A stretch of 64,000 nt of DNA from Shimia sp039969785 (GTDB taxonomy: Bacteria; Pseudomonadota; Alphaproteobacteria; Rhodobacterales; Rhodobacteraceae): contig NZ_JBDVNC010000017.1 of assembly GCF_039969785.1 (NCBI RefSeq), forward strand, positions 1 to 64,000, written 5' to 3'. This document shows, piece after piece, positions 43,002 through 51,445 of this stretch (the stretch's first letter is position 1; each line of letters begins with the position of its first letter). The position numbers and the translations under genes are program-made. The notes under the pieces were generated by a model, which made no database searches, had not been told where the DNA came from, and was given only the letters and a program-made list of their open reading frames with translations.

Positions 43002-43454
43002 ATGCGCGAAGTCATGACCAAAAGCATGGCCCGAAATATTTTCTACGGCGGGTCACTGTTTTTCATCATCATCTTCCTGGGACTATCGTTCCATTCACAT
43101 CGCTATGTCGTCACCACATCAACCAACGTGGAGACCCTCTCTGAAGAGGTCGCTCTGGGTAAAAAGGTTTGGGAAGATAAAGCGTGCATCAACTGTCACA
43201 CGCTCATGGGCGAAGGCGCATACTTTGCACCGGAACTCGTGAACGTAATGACTCGCTGGGGCGTCGATGACGACCCAGAAGGCGCATTCGACGTTCTAAA
43301 AGGCTGGATGGAATCCCAGCCCACCGGCATCGAAGGCCGCCGCCAAATGCCCCAGTTCAATCTAAGTGATGACGAGATTCGTCATCTGTCCGAGTTCTTC
43401 TTGTGGATCAACACGATCGACACGCAGAACTGGCCGCCGAATGACGCGGGTTAA
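43002..43454 (+). CDS. norC: NorC, cytochrome c subunit of nitric oxide reductase
   Basis: A 150-residue membrane-anchored monohaem cytochrome c. The anchor spans about residues 11-31 and the haem site is CINCHT (C62-H66); the axial Met is in RRQMPQFNLS. It feeds electrons to NorB. AAGGAG RBS 8 bases before the ATG. norB follows after 13 bases. Confidence 0.95.
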   Translation: MREVMTKSMARNIFYGGSLFFIIIFLGLSFHSHRYVVTTSTNVETLSEEVALGKKVWEDKACINCHTLMGEGAYFAPELVNVMTRWGVDDDPEGAFDVLKGWMESQPTGIEGRRQMPQFNLSDDEIRHLSEFFLWINTIDTQNWPPNDAG

Positions 43455-43467
43455 GGAGATCTGAACC

Positions 43468-44835
43468 ATGAAATACAAATCTCAAAAAATCGCGCTGGTC
43501 TATTTTGCAGTCGCAATGGCCCTGTTTGCGGTGCAGGTTCTGGGTGGTCTTCTGGCTGGCTGGATCTATGTATCGCCTAACACGCTGTCTGAACTTTTGC
43601 CGTTCAACATCGTGCGCATGCTGCACACCAACTCGCTGATCGTCTGGCTTCTGCTGGGCTTCTTCGGGGCGGCTTACTTCCTGATTCCGGAAGAATCCGA
43701 ACGTGAAATTCACAGCGAAAAACTCGCTTACATTCAGCTTGCCATCCTCGTGCTTGGTACGCTGGGCGTGGTTGTGACTTATACGTTCAACCTGTTCGAA
43801 GGTCACTGGCTGCTTGGCAAAGAAGGCCGCGAGTTCATCGAACAACCCAAATGGGTCAAGGCAGGCATCGTCGTTGCCGCGCTGATCTTCCTCTATAACG
43901 TCACCATGACGGTTCTGCAGGGTAAGAAAACCGCGATCACCAACATCCTGCTTCTGGGTCTTTGGGGTCTGGCACTGTTGTTCCTGTTTGCCTTTTACAA
44001 TCCGGAAAACCTGGCACTCGACAAAATGTACTGGTGGTACGTTGTCCACCTGTGGGTTGAAGGTGTCTGGGAACTGATTATGGCCTCTATTCTGGCCTAT
44101 CTGATGCTGAAACTGACCGGTGTGGACCGCGAAGTTGTCGAGAAATGGCTTTATGTCATCGTCGCAGCAGCACTGTTCTCGGGTATCCTTGGGACAGGCC
44201 ACCACTACTACTGGATCGGTACGCCCGATTACTGGCAGTGGATCGGTTCGATCTTCTCTACACTGGAAATCGTACCGTTCTTTGCAATGATGGCCTTTGC
44301 CTTTGTCATGGTCTGGAAAGGTCGTCGTGATCATCCGAACAAAGCAGCTCTGCTGTGGTCGCTCGGCTGTGCAACGTTGGCATTCTTCGGAGCAGGCGTG
44401 TGGGGCTTCCTGCATACTCTGCACGGTGTGAACTACTACTCGCACGGTACACAGATCACTGCAGCCCACGGTCACCTGGCCTTTTACGGCGCTTACGTTT
44501 GCATCAACCTGGCAGTTATCAGCTACGCGCTGCCAATCCTGCGCAATCGTGACCCCTATAACCAGGTTCTCAACATGGCAGCCTTCTGGCTCATGTCGAG
44601 CGGTATGGTCTTTATGACTTTCGTTCTGACATTTGCCGGTACGATCCAAACCCACCTGCAACGCGTCATGGGCGAATACTTCATGGACGTTCAGGATCAG
44701 GTAGAAATCTTCTACTGGATGCGGTTCGGCTCGGGTGCGATTGTGGTTCTTGGCGTTATTCTGTTCATCTACGCGATGGCAGTTCCACGCAAAGAAATCA
44801 TCGACACCGGTGCAGCTGAAACACCTGCGGAGTGA
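43468..44835 (+). CDS. norB: NorB, catalytic subunit of nitric oxide reductase
   Basis: Reduces two NO to N2O at a haem b3-FeB site. The 455-residue, 12-helix haem-copper-oxidase relative has the expected histidines: MLHTNSLIVWLLLGF (haem b), HLWVEGVWELI and GTGHHYYWIGTP (FeB), and HGTQITAAHGHLAFYGAY (haem b3/b). At this length with a separate NorC it is a cNor, not a quinol-type qNor. Strong AAGGAG RBS; the stop overlaps norQ. Confidence 0.97.
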   Translation: MKYKSQKIALVYFAVAMALFAVQVLGGLLAGWIYVSPNTLSELLPFNIVRMLHTNSLIVWLLLGFFGAAYFLIPEESEREIHSEKLAYIQLAILVLGTLGVVVTYTFNLFEGHWLLGKEGREFIEQPKWVKAGIVVAALIFLYNVTMTVLQGKKTAITNILLLGLWGLALLFLFAFYNPENLALDKMYWWYVVHLWVEGVWELIMASILAYLMLKLTGVDREVVEKWLYVIVAAALFSGILGTGHHYYWIGTPDYWQWIGSIFSTLEIVPFFAMMAFAFVMVWKGRRDHPNKAALLWSLGCATLAFFGAGVWGFLHTLHGVNYYSHGTQITAAHGHLAFYGAYVCINLAVISYALPILRNRDPYNQVLNMAAFWLMSSGMVFMTFVLTFAGTIQTHLQRVMGEYFMDVQDQVEIFYWMRFGSGAIVVLGVILFIYAMAVPRKEIIDTGAAETPAE

Positions 44836-45653
44836 TGAAAATGGATGGTTCAATGAACCCCGAACTGAAGGGGGCGGCTGACGCCCCCTTCTACCTCGCC
44901 CAAAGCGACGAATGCGACGTGTTCGAAGCTGCAAGTTCCAACAATCTGCCGGTCCTTCTCAAAGGCCCGACCGGCTGCGGTAAAACCCGCTTTGTGAGCC
45001 ACATGGCCGCAAAACTTGGCCGCCCTCTTTATACAGTCGCCTGCCACGATGATCTGGCCGCGGCTGACCTGATCGGTCGTTACCTGTTGAAAGGCGGCGA
45101 AACCGTCTGGGTGGACGGACCGCTGACCCGTGCCGTACGTGAAGGCGCGATCTGTTATCTCGACGAAGTGGTCGAAGCGCGCAAGGACGTGACCGTGGTG
45201 CTGCACCCGCTCACCGATGACCGGCGCATCCTGCCGATTGACCGCACCGGCGAAGAACTCGAAGCCGCTCCCGGCTTTATGCTCGTGGCCTCTTACAACC
45301 CGGGCTATCAGAATATCCTCAAGACGCTGAAGCCTTCGACGCGACAGCGTTTCATCTCGGTCGAATTCGACTTTCCTGCACCTCATCTTGAGGAAAAGGT
45401 CGTGGCCGAGGAAAGCGGGCTGGAGCTTGAGCGGGTGAAACCGCTTGTGCGTCTGGCCAACAAATTGCGCGCCCTCAAGGGGCAGGATCTCGAAGAGGGG
45501 GTTTCTACCCGTCTCGTGGTCTATGCCGCCACCCTGATCGCGCAGGGAATGACCGTGGATCGCGCCGTGCGCGCGGCGATGGTCGAACCGCTGACTGATG
45601 ACGAGGACATCAAACGCGGCCTCTTCGATCTTGTCACTGCTGTCTTTGGGTGA
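44832..45653 (+). CDS. norQ: NorQ, MoxR-type AAA+ ATPase for Nor assembly
   Basis: A 273-residue AAA+ ATPase with Walker A KGPTGCGKTRF (near residue 43) and Walker B AICYLDEVVEAR. With the von Willebrand protein NorD it inserts the FeB iron into NorB. The start could be the GTG at 44832 that overlaps the norB stop, the ATG at 44835, or the ATG at 44841, which has the best RBS spacing from CGGAG. Confidence 0.92.
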   Translation: MMKMDGSMNPELKGAADAPFYLAQSDECDVFEAASSNNLPVLLKGPTGCGKTRFVSHMAAKLGRPLYTVACHDDLAAADLIGRYLLKGGETVWVDGPLTRAVREGAICYLDEVVEARKDVTVVLHPLTDDRRILPIDRTGEELEAAPGFMLVASYNPGYQNILKTLKPSTRQRFISVEFDFPAPHLEEKVVAEESGLELERVKPLVRLANKLRALKGQDLEEGVSTRLVVYAATLIAQGMTVDRAVRAAMVEPLTDDEDIKRGLFDLVTAVFG

Positions 45654-45661
45654 GGCCGGTA

Positions 45662-47599
45662 ATGGCTAAGATCGAGTTTGAGCCTTGGGAACCCGAAGAA
45701 ACTGTCGGGAAACTTTGGCACAATTTTGCCAGTCGCCTAGATGCGCCCCAGGCGCATGATGAGGCCGCCGTTAACCTTTCTGAGGTTGGCGGGCGACTGG
45801 CAGTTCTATTCCGGGGATTGGGGGGCAGCCCAAGCGTTGAGCTGCGCCCCGTCTCTAACGAAGTCTCCCATCACCGACTAAGCTGGCGCCGCCGCCTTGG
45901 CACCGAAGTCGAGGTAATGCCGCGCACCAGCTTTGACGGGGAGATCCTGCGCCTGCCGTCCCGCCTTGCTGTGTTGCCAACACGCGAAGCCAACGGCGCG
46001 CTTTATGTCTGGCTGGCTGCTGTGGCAGCACACGCCCCCGACCGTGTCGAAGAGACCGATCCGCTGCGCGCAGACCTACGCGCGTTGGCCGCGTCTCGCA
46101 AAATGGTCTCTGATACACTGGAAAACGCCCCCGGCATGCGCCCGCTTTACGAAGCGTTGTGTCAGGGCATCCTGCATTACCGCCTGAAATCAGACCTGCC
46201 CTCAGACGAGGCCGCGGTGGATGACATTATCCGCCATCTGTTGGGCGACCCACTCCCGGCAAGCGCGCAGCCCTTGTGGCAAGCAACCGAATCTGAGGCG
46301 CTGGACAACATCACCGCCCCGCGTGGCTATCAGACATTCCGCCCAATCCCGCTATGGCCCGAACTGCGCCCGGTGCAGTATTCCGAAGGCCACGAGGTTG
46401 AAAACCGTGAAACAGACGGCACCCCGGAAGAGGCGGATTCGAACGAAAAAACCCACCGCGCCCGCCGCCGTAAATCAGATCAGGCGGAACGCAATGACAG
46501 CTTTATTCTGCACAAGTTCGAAGCGATCCTCAGCTGGGCGGAATTCCTGAACCTCAATCGCCGTGTCGATGACGATGACCCTGACAATGCCAAAAAGGCC
46601 GCCGACGATCAGGACGAAATCGGACTTGGCCAGATTTCCAAGGCACCGCCAACCAAGCTGAAACTGCACCTTGATCTGGCACCCGAAGATGTCGACCGGG
46701 AACGGTTGTCAGGCAAGATCATGTATCCTGAGTGGGATGTTCGAACCGGCCAGTATCTGGCGGATCACGTTTGCGTCCTGACCAGCGACGCTGAGGCCAA
46801 GGAAGAAAACGACGCCTATGCCCGCGACCCTGTCGCCGCGCGCCGTATTCGCGCCGTCAAACGTCAGTTCGAGGCATTGCGCCCCGGGCGCATTACTACA
46901 CGCGGGCATCTGGACGGAGACGCGCTCGACATGGATGCGGCTGTGCGATCTCAGGTCGACCGGATCGCTGATGGCGAAGGCTCGGAACGGATCTGGCTGC
47001 AATCGCGGCCCGAAGCGCGTGATCTGGCGGTGTCGATCCTGTTGGATGTCAGCCGATCCACAGAAAGCGCCGTTTGCGGGCGCGCGGTGATCGACATTGA
47101 ACGCGAAGCGCTGGATGCGCTCGCCTGGGGATTGAATGCCTGTGGTGACGACTTTGCGATCCACGCGTTTTCGTCGCTGAAACGCGACCGTGTCTATATC
47201 CAGAAATGCAAAGGCTTTGACGAACCGATGAGCCAGCTTGTCGAACAGCGCATCGGCTCGCTGCGTCCCGGGTTCTACACCCGTCTAGGCGCGGCCATCC
47301 GGCATGTGTCTGCAGACTTGTCCGAACAAACCCGCCAGCGTCGTCTGTTGCTTGTCATCACGGACGGCAAGCCCAACGATCTGGACCATTACGAAGGCCG
47401 CCACGGTATCGAAGACACTGCCATGGCCGTGCGCGAAGCCCGCCGGGCCGGGCACTCGGTCTATGGTGTCACCGTGGACCGGGACGGCAAAAGCTGGTTT
47501 GCCCGCATGTTTGGTCAGGGCGCGTTTTCGATCATTCCGGACCCGGACAAGCTCATCTACGCGCTGCCACAGATCTATCGACAACTGGTCACGGGATGA
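45662..47599 (+). CDS. norD: NorD, VWA-domain Nor maturation protein
   Basis: A 645-residue cytoplasmic protein with a C-terminal von Willebrand A domain whose MIDAS motif reads LLDVSRSTES (DxSxS, near residue 461), with DGKPND near 570. It works with NorQ in activating NorCB. The ATG at 45662 has GAGG upstream; a GTG 12 bases earlier overlaps norQ. The stop overlaps norE as ATGA. Confidence 0.92.
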   Translation: MAKIEFEPWEPEETVGKLWHNFASRLDAPQAHDEAAVNLSEVGGRLAVLFRGLGGSPSVELRPVSNEVSHHRLSWRRRLGTEVEVMPRTSFDGEILRLPSRLAVLPTREANGALYVWLAAVAAHAPDRVEETDPLRADLRALAASRKMVSDTLENAPGMRPLYEALCQGILHYRLKSDLPSDEAAVDDIIRHLLGDPLPASAQPLWQATESEALDNITAPRGYQTFRPIPLWPELRPVQYSEGHEVENRETDGTPEEADSNEKTHRARRRKSDQAERNDSFILHKFEAILSWAEFLNLNRRVDDDDPDNAKKAADDQDEIGLGQISKAPPTKLKLHLDLAPEDVDRERLSGKIMYPEWDVRTGQYLADHVCVLTSDAEAKEENDAYARDPVAARRIRAVKRQFEALRPGRITTRGHLDGDALDMDAAVRSQVDRIADGEGSERIWLQSRPEARDLAVSILLDVSRSTESAVCGRAVIDIEREALDALAWGLNACGDDFAIHAFSSLKRDRVYIQKCKGFDEPMSQLVEQRIGSLRPGFYTRLGAAIRHVSADLSEQTRQRRLLLVITDGKPNDLDHYEGRHGIEDTAMAVREARRAGHSVYGVTVDRDGKSWFARMFGQGAFSIIPDPDKLIYALPQIYRQLVTG

Positions 47600-48153
47600 G
47601 CCAGACACACAGCTTAAATCCACCCGGCACCCCGCCGGGTGAGCTGATGATGTGGGTCCTCATCATCTCAGAGCTTCTGGTGTTTGGCGCCGGGTTACTG
47701 GCCTTTATGGGCGTGCGCCTGACCGACCCGTCAGGCTTTGCCGAGGCCCAATCCCACCTGCATCGCACCGGTGCCGCACTGAACACCGGCGTTCTGGTCA
47801 CCAGCGGATATCTTGCTGCCCGCGCGCTGATCTGGCGCAAAGCGCTTGCCCGCACCAAAGCCCGGCTCGCCCTGATCGCCGCCGCCGCGCTGGGCATTGT
47901 GTTTCTGATCATCGAGGGCGCTGAATATGCGGACAAAGCGGCACAAGGCATCGCCTGGGATACGCACCCGTTCTTTACGTTCTATTACCTTCTGACAGGA
48001 TTTCACGCCGCGCATGTAGTCGCCGGGATCGCTTTGCTGTTGCTGGTGGCATGGCGCGACGACCCAAATAATATCGAAGCAAGTGCCCAGTTCTGGCACA
48101 TGGTTGATCTGGTCTGGGTTCTGCTGTTTCCAGTCATCTACTTGTTGGGGTAA
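47596..48153 (+). CDS. norE: NorE, cytochrome c oxidase subunit III-like protein
   Basis: A 185-residue membrane protein with about five helices of the subunit III fold (LMMWVLIISELLVFGAGLLAF; FFTFYYLLTGFHAAHVVAGIALLLLVAW with the conserved GxHxxHV pattern). It supports NO reductase activity in other denitrifiers, but its exact role is unsettled. It is coupled to norD (ATGA) and norF (TAATG). Confidence 0.88.
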   Translation: MSQTHSLNPPGTPPGELMMWVLIISELLVFGAGLLAFMGVRLTDPSGFAEAQSHLHRTGAALNTGVLVTSGYLAARALIWRKALARTKARLALIAAAALGIVFLIIEGAEYADKAAQGIAWDTHPFFTFYYLLTGFHAAHVVAGIALLLLVAWRDDPNNIEASAQFWHMVDLVWVLLFPVIYLLG

Positions 48154-48407
48154 TGACTATGACGACCCATATCCTTACCCGCGCGTGGATCATACTGGTT
48201 GCTCTGTCACTGATCGCAGCCGCAGTATCTCTGGGCCTGCCCACCCGGCTGGCCGCGCCCGCAATACTGCTGCTGGCTCTGCTCAAAGCGCGCATAATCC
48301 TGTCAGATTATCTTGACCTGAAATCCGCGCCACCATGGCAACGCGGCTTCACCCTTACGCTGACCCTGTTTTGTCTGACGTTGCTGGGACTCTATCTGGC
48401 GGCTTAG
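48153..48407 (+). CDS. norF: NorF-like small membrane protein
   Basis: An 84-residue protein with three hydrophobic stretches, at the usual place for NorF after norE. The charged KARIILSDYLDLKSAP loop is typical of cytochrome-oxidase subunit IV-like/NorF proteins. It shares a base with the norE stop and its 3' end overlaps the convergent nnrR gene by 4 bases. Confidence 0.8.
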   Translation: MTMTTHILTRAWIILVALSLIAAAVSLGLPTRLAAPAILLLALLKARIILSDYLDLKSAPPWQRGFTLTLTLFCLTLLGLYLAA

Positions 48408-49087
48408 TGTTCTTCTTCGACGTAGTCGCGCAGCGTCTCGACATCGGCAATCCGCGCCACGTCTTTTTCTATTTTGACACCGGCCGCCTTGAGTCGCGCA
48501 AATGACCGTGACAGGCTTTCGGGTTTCATCCCCAACCTGCCCGCAATCAGCACTTTGTCATAGGGCATCTTGACCGCGCAGGGGCCGGTTTCACGGTCAC
48601 ACAAGCCCAACAGGAATTCTGCAACCCGCTGTGCCCCTGTCTGCGCCTTTAACTGCTCCAGCTGTGCCACCAATCCTTGCAGGTGGCTAAAAGTCGACGA
48701 CAGAATGGTCAGGCCAACTTCACTGTCATGGCGGATCAGATCGACCAGCGCGCTGGTTGGAATGTGCATCACCTCACACCCGGTCGCAGCCTCAGCCGAC
48801 ACGGGATAGGGTAGATTTCTCAACGCAACGGCTTCGCCAAAGCTCTCGCCACGTTTAAAGACACTCACTACCGCCTCGTTGCCGTTTGGTGTCACGCGGT
48901 ACAGCTTGACCCACCCATCCAGAACAATATGAATCGCCGTTGCTTCTTCGTCCTGAAGAAACAACGTCTCGCCACGGTCATAATGACGCCAGAGCGCCCG
49001 CGACAGCAATGTCTCGATATGCTGTTCCGGCAGCGCCTTCATGAGTACGGCGTTGCGCGCAATCGACTTGTGAATTTCGTGCGGCAC
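48404..49087 (-). CDS. nnrR: NnrR/Dnr-type Crp-Fnr family regulator of denitrification
   Basis: The 227-residue regulator has a cyclic-nucleotide-type sensory barrel (about 20-125), a dimerisation helix and a C-terminal winged helix with recognition helix KPESLSRSFARLKAAG (E and R positions as in Fnr-type proteins that read TTGA half-sites). The N-terminal cysteine set of Fnr is absent, which fits the NO-sensing Nnr/Dnr class. Its likely targets are the TTGAC-N4-GT(T/C)AA sites listed here. One such site (49191-49204) lies about 104 bp upstream of its own start, between it and hemA. Confidence 0.88.
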   Translation of the reverse strand: MPHEIHKSIARNAVLMKALPEQHIETLLSRALWRHYDRGETLFLQDEEATAIHIVLDGWVKLYRVTPNGNEAVVSVFKRGESFGEAVALRNLPYPVSAEAATGCEVMHIPTSALVDLIRHDSEVGLTILSSTFSHLQGLVAQLEQLKAQTGAQRVAEFLLGLCDRETGPCAVKMPYDKVLIAGRLGMKPESLSRSFARLKAAGVKIEKDVARIADVETLRDYVEEEH

Positions 49088-49190
49088 AAGCGTCTTCCTT
49101 TAGTCCAAATGGCCGCTAAGCGGCTGTTTCCCAAACCCATAGCTATCAAAACAACAACGGCGGGTCTATGCACACCCACGGCCCTATCCC

Positions 49191-49204
49191 TTGACGAATG
49201 TCAA
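49191..49204. promoter_or_regulatory. Nnr/Dnr-type site between nnrR and hemA
   Basis: TTGACGAATGTCAA, the most symmetric of the five sites, ends 57 bp before hemA and starts 104 bp before nnrR. The spacing favours hemA as its target; autoregulation of nnrR is possible. Confidence 0.8.
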
Positions 49205-49261
49205 GATACTCGGCGCGCGATTATGGTTTCTGGCACGTAAATACTCGTGAATGAGGACGCC

Positions 49262-50488
49262 ATGGACTTCCAAAGCTATTTTCAGTCTCGCCTGACCACC
49301 CTTCACGACGAAGGCAACTATCGTGTCTTTGCCGATCTTGCCCGTTATCGCGGTGCGTTTCCGCGCGCTGAACACACGGCTGAAAAAGGCAATTGCCAGG
49401 ATGTGACGATCTGGTGTTCGAACGATTATCTGGGCATGGGTCAACATCCAACCGTTGTGAATGCGATGCATGATGCGCTGGATCGATGCGGCGCAGGCGC
49501 AGGCGGCACTCGCAACATTTCCGGCACCACACATGATCACGTTCTGTTGGAACGGGAACTGGCCGATCTGCACGGCAAAGAGGCCGCGTTGCTGTTCACC
49601 TCGGGTTATGTGTCCAACTGGGCCGCCTTGGGCACGCTTGCCAGCGAAATTCCCGGCATGATCGTATTCTCAGATTCGCTCAACCACGCTTCGATGATCG
49701 AAGGCATCCGCCATTCGCGCGCGCAAAAGGTCATCTGGAAACATAACGACCTTGTCGATCTTGAGGCCAGGCTGGCGGCAGCGCCAGCAAACGCGCCCAA
49801 AATGATCGCTTTTGAATCCGTCTATTCCATGGATGGTGACATCGCGCCAATTTCCGAGATTTGTGATCTGGCCGACAAATACGGCGCCATGACCTATCTC
49901 GACGAAGTGCACGCTGTTGGCCTCTATGGCCCTCGCGGCGGCGGTATTGCCGAGCAAGAGGGGCTAATGGATCGCCTGACCGTGATTGAGGGCACCTTGG
50001 GCAAAGCGTTTGGCGTTGTCGGGGGCTATATTGCTGCCTCAGGCGAGCTTTGTGACTTTGTACGCAGCTTTGCCAGCGGGTTCATCTTTACCACAGCGCT
50101 GCCACCAGCCGTTGCCGCCGGGGCCGCCGCATCGGTGCGCCATCTCAAGGCATCCTCTGTCGAACGGCAGGGTCAACGCGACCGTGTCGCTCAGGTCCGC
50201 GCCGGGCTCGACAAAATGGGAATCGCGCACCAACCCAACCCCAGCCACATCATCCCGGTGATGGTTGGCGACCCGGTCAAATGCAAATTCATCTCGGATA
50301 CTTTAATGGAAGAGTTCGGGATTTATATCCAGCCGATCAACTATCCGACAGTGCCCAAAGGCACCGAGCGGCTGAGAATCACTCCGTCACCAGTGCACTC
50401 CGAATCGGACGTTGAGGCGCTTCTGAACGCGCTTTCCGAACTGTGGAACCGGTGCAAAATGGCAAGGACATCTCTCGCAGCTCAGTAA
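49262..50488 (+). CDS. hemA: 5-aminolevulinate synthase
   Basis: Condenses glycine with succinyl-CoA, the first step of tetrapyrrole synthesis in alphaproteobacteria. The 408-residue PLP enzyme shows the glycine-rich loop CGAGAGGTRNISGT, the YLDEVHAVGLYG aspartate region and the PLP lysine in IEGTLGKAFGVVGGY. The ATG at 49262 with a GAGG RBS 7 bases upstream is preferred over an ATG at 49247. Location next to nnrR with an operator suggests a denitrification-induced isozyme; a housekeeping copy elsewhere would be expected. Confidence 0.92.
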   Translation: MDFQSYFQSRLTTLHDEGNYRVFADLARYRGAFPRAEHTAEKGNCQDVTIWCSNDYLGMGQHPTVVNAMHDALDRCGAGAGGTRNISGTTHDHVLLERELADLHGKEAALLFTSGYVSNWAALGTLASEIPGMIVFSDSLNHASMIEGIRHSRAQKVIWKHNDLVDLEARLAAAPANAPKMIAFESVYSMDGDIAPISEICDLADKYGAMTYLDEVHAVGLYGPRGGGIAEQEGLMDRLTVIEGTLGKAFGVVGGYIAASGELCDFVRSFASGFIFTTALPPAVAAGAAASVRHLKASSVERQGQRDRVAQVRAGLDKMGIAHQPNPSHIIPVMVGDPVKCKFISDTLMEEFGIYIQPINYPTVPKGTERLRITPSPVHSESDVEALLNALSELWNRCKMARTSLAAQ

Positions 50489-50604
50489 AACATACACATA
50501 AGACGCACCTATTCCACCTGAGGCCGCTTTTGCCGCAGTGCAGAATTCCTAAATTCGTTTTTTGGAATGTTTGCAATGACTTGTGCGAAAAAAATATGTG
50601 GCAC

Positions 50605-50618
50605 ATGATACAGATCAA
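50605..50618 (+). promoter_or_regulatory. Fnr/FnrL-like site upstream of napF
   Basis: ATGATACAGATCAA matches the Fnr consensus TTGAT-N4-ATCAA at 9 of 10 fixed bases and lies 54 bp before the napF ATG. It differs from the TTGAC-type sites of the nir, nor and hemA promoters, suggesting oxygen-linked rather than NO-linked control of nap. Confidence 0.65.
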
Positions 50619-50672
50619 ATTTTTTCAAATGAATACTCACTATCTGTTGGCCAGAATTTTTCGGGGACACCC

Positions 50673-51176
50673 ATGTCACACGAGCCGGCAAGACGTTCAT
50701 TCTTAAGGGGCAAGTTCACACGCCCTAATGCCATGCGCCCACCCGGTGCACTGGTAGCGGAAGAATTTGCTGACGCCTGCACGAAATGCGATGCCTGCGT
50801 TACCGCCTGCCCTGAGGCAATCATCATTCGCGATGACGAAGGCTTTCCCCGCGTCGACCTGACCAAAGGTGCGTGCACCTTTTGCGGCGTGTGTTCGCAA
50901 GTGTGCGAACCCGAAGCCATCCTGCCAGCCTCCGACTGGAACTGGCGCGCAAAACCGACACAGTCCTGCATCTCTCTTCAAGGCGTCACATGCCGGACAT
51001 GCGAAGACCAGTGTGACTCCCAAGCCATCCGCTTTCGCCTGATGACCGGCGGACGCTCGGAACCCAACTTCGACAGCGATCTCTGCATCGGCTGCGGCGC
51101 TTGTGCTGCCGCCTGTCCTGCCGGTGCGATCAGCTTTCATGAAACCCAACAGCAAAGCGAGGATAAGCCATGCTGA
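50673..51176 (+). CDS. napF: NapF, ferredoxin-type maturation protein
   Basis: A 167-residue cytoplasmic iron-sulfur protein with cluster motifs CTKCDACVTACP, CTFCGVCSQVCEP, a degenerate CRTCEDQCD and CIGCGACAAACP. NapF helps load clusters into NapA before Tat export. The ATG at 50673 is used; the open frame extends to 50583 but across the Fnr-like site. It overlaps napD by 7 bases. No napE-like gene precedes it. Confidence 0.9.
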   Translation: MSHEPARRSFLRGKFTRPNAMRPPGALVAEEFADACTKCDACVTACPEAIIIRDDEGFPRVDLTKGACTFCGVCSQVCEPEAILPASDWNWRAKPTQSCISLQGVTCRTCEDQCDSQAIRFRLMTGGRSEPNFDSDLCIGCGACAAACPAGAISFHETQQQSEDKPC

Positions 51177-51433
51177 ATATCTGCGGATGCCTGGTCCACG
51201 CCATGCCGGAGACGATCGAAAAGGTCGTTGCCGCGATCAATGCGATGGACGGCGCCGAAGTGCATGCCCACGAAGAGGGCCGCATCGTCGTGACCGTTGA
51301 AGACACCGATGACAAACGCGCCTCGGATCAGATCATGGACATGCATCAGATCCCCGGCGTGATCACCGTCACGCTCACTTATCACCATTTCGAAGCGCCC
51401 GGCCAGGAAGCCGCCGCCGCGCATACGCTCTGA
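51170..51433 (+). CDS. napD: NapD, NapA-specific chaperone
   Basis: An 87-residue ferredoxin-like-fold chaperone that binds the NapA twin-arginine leader (MLNICGCLVHAMPETIEKV; C-terminal GVITVTLTYHHFE). It overlaps napF and sits 12 bases before napA, its client. Confidence 0.9.
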   Translation: MLNICGCLVHAMPETIEKVVAAINAMDGAEVHAHEEGRIVVTVEDTDDKRASDQIMDMHQIPGVITVTLTYHHFEAPGQEAAAAHTL

Positions 51434-51445
51434 GGAGGCCCAGCC

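Noticed and set aside
43408..44934. 508-residue open frame antisense to norB
   Set aside because: norB is unmistakable on the plus strand; the antisense product is rich in Gln, His and Arg, as expected for a shadow frame.
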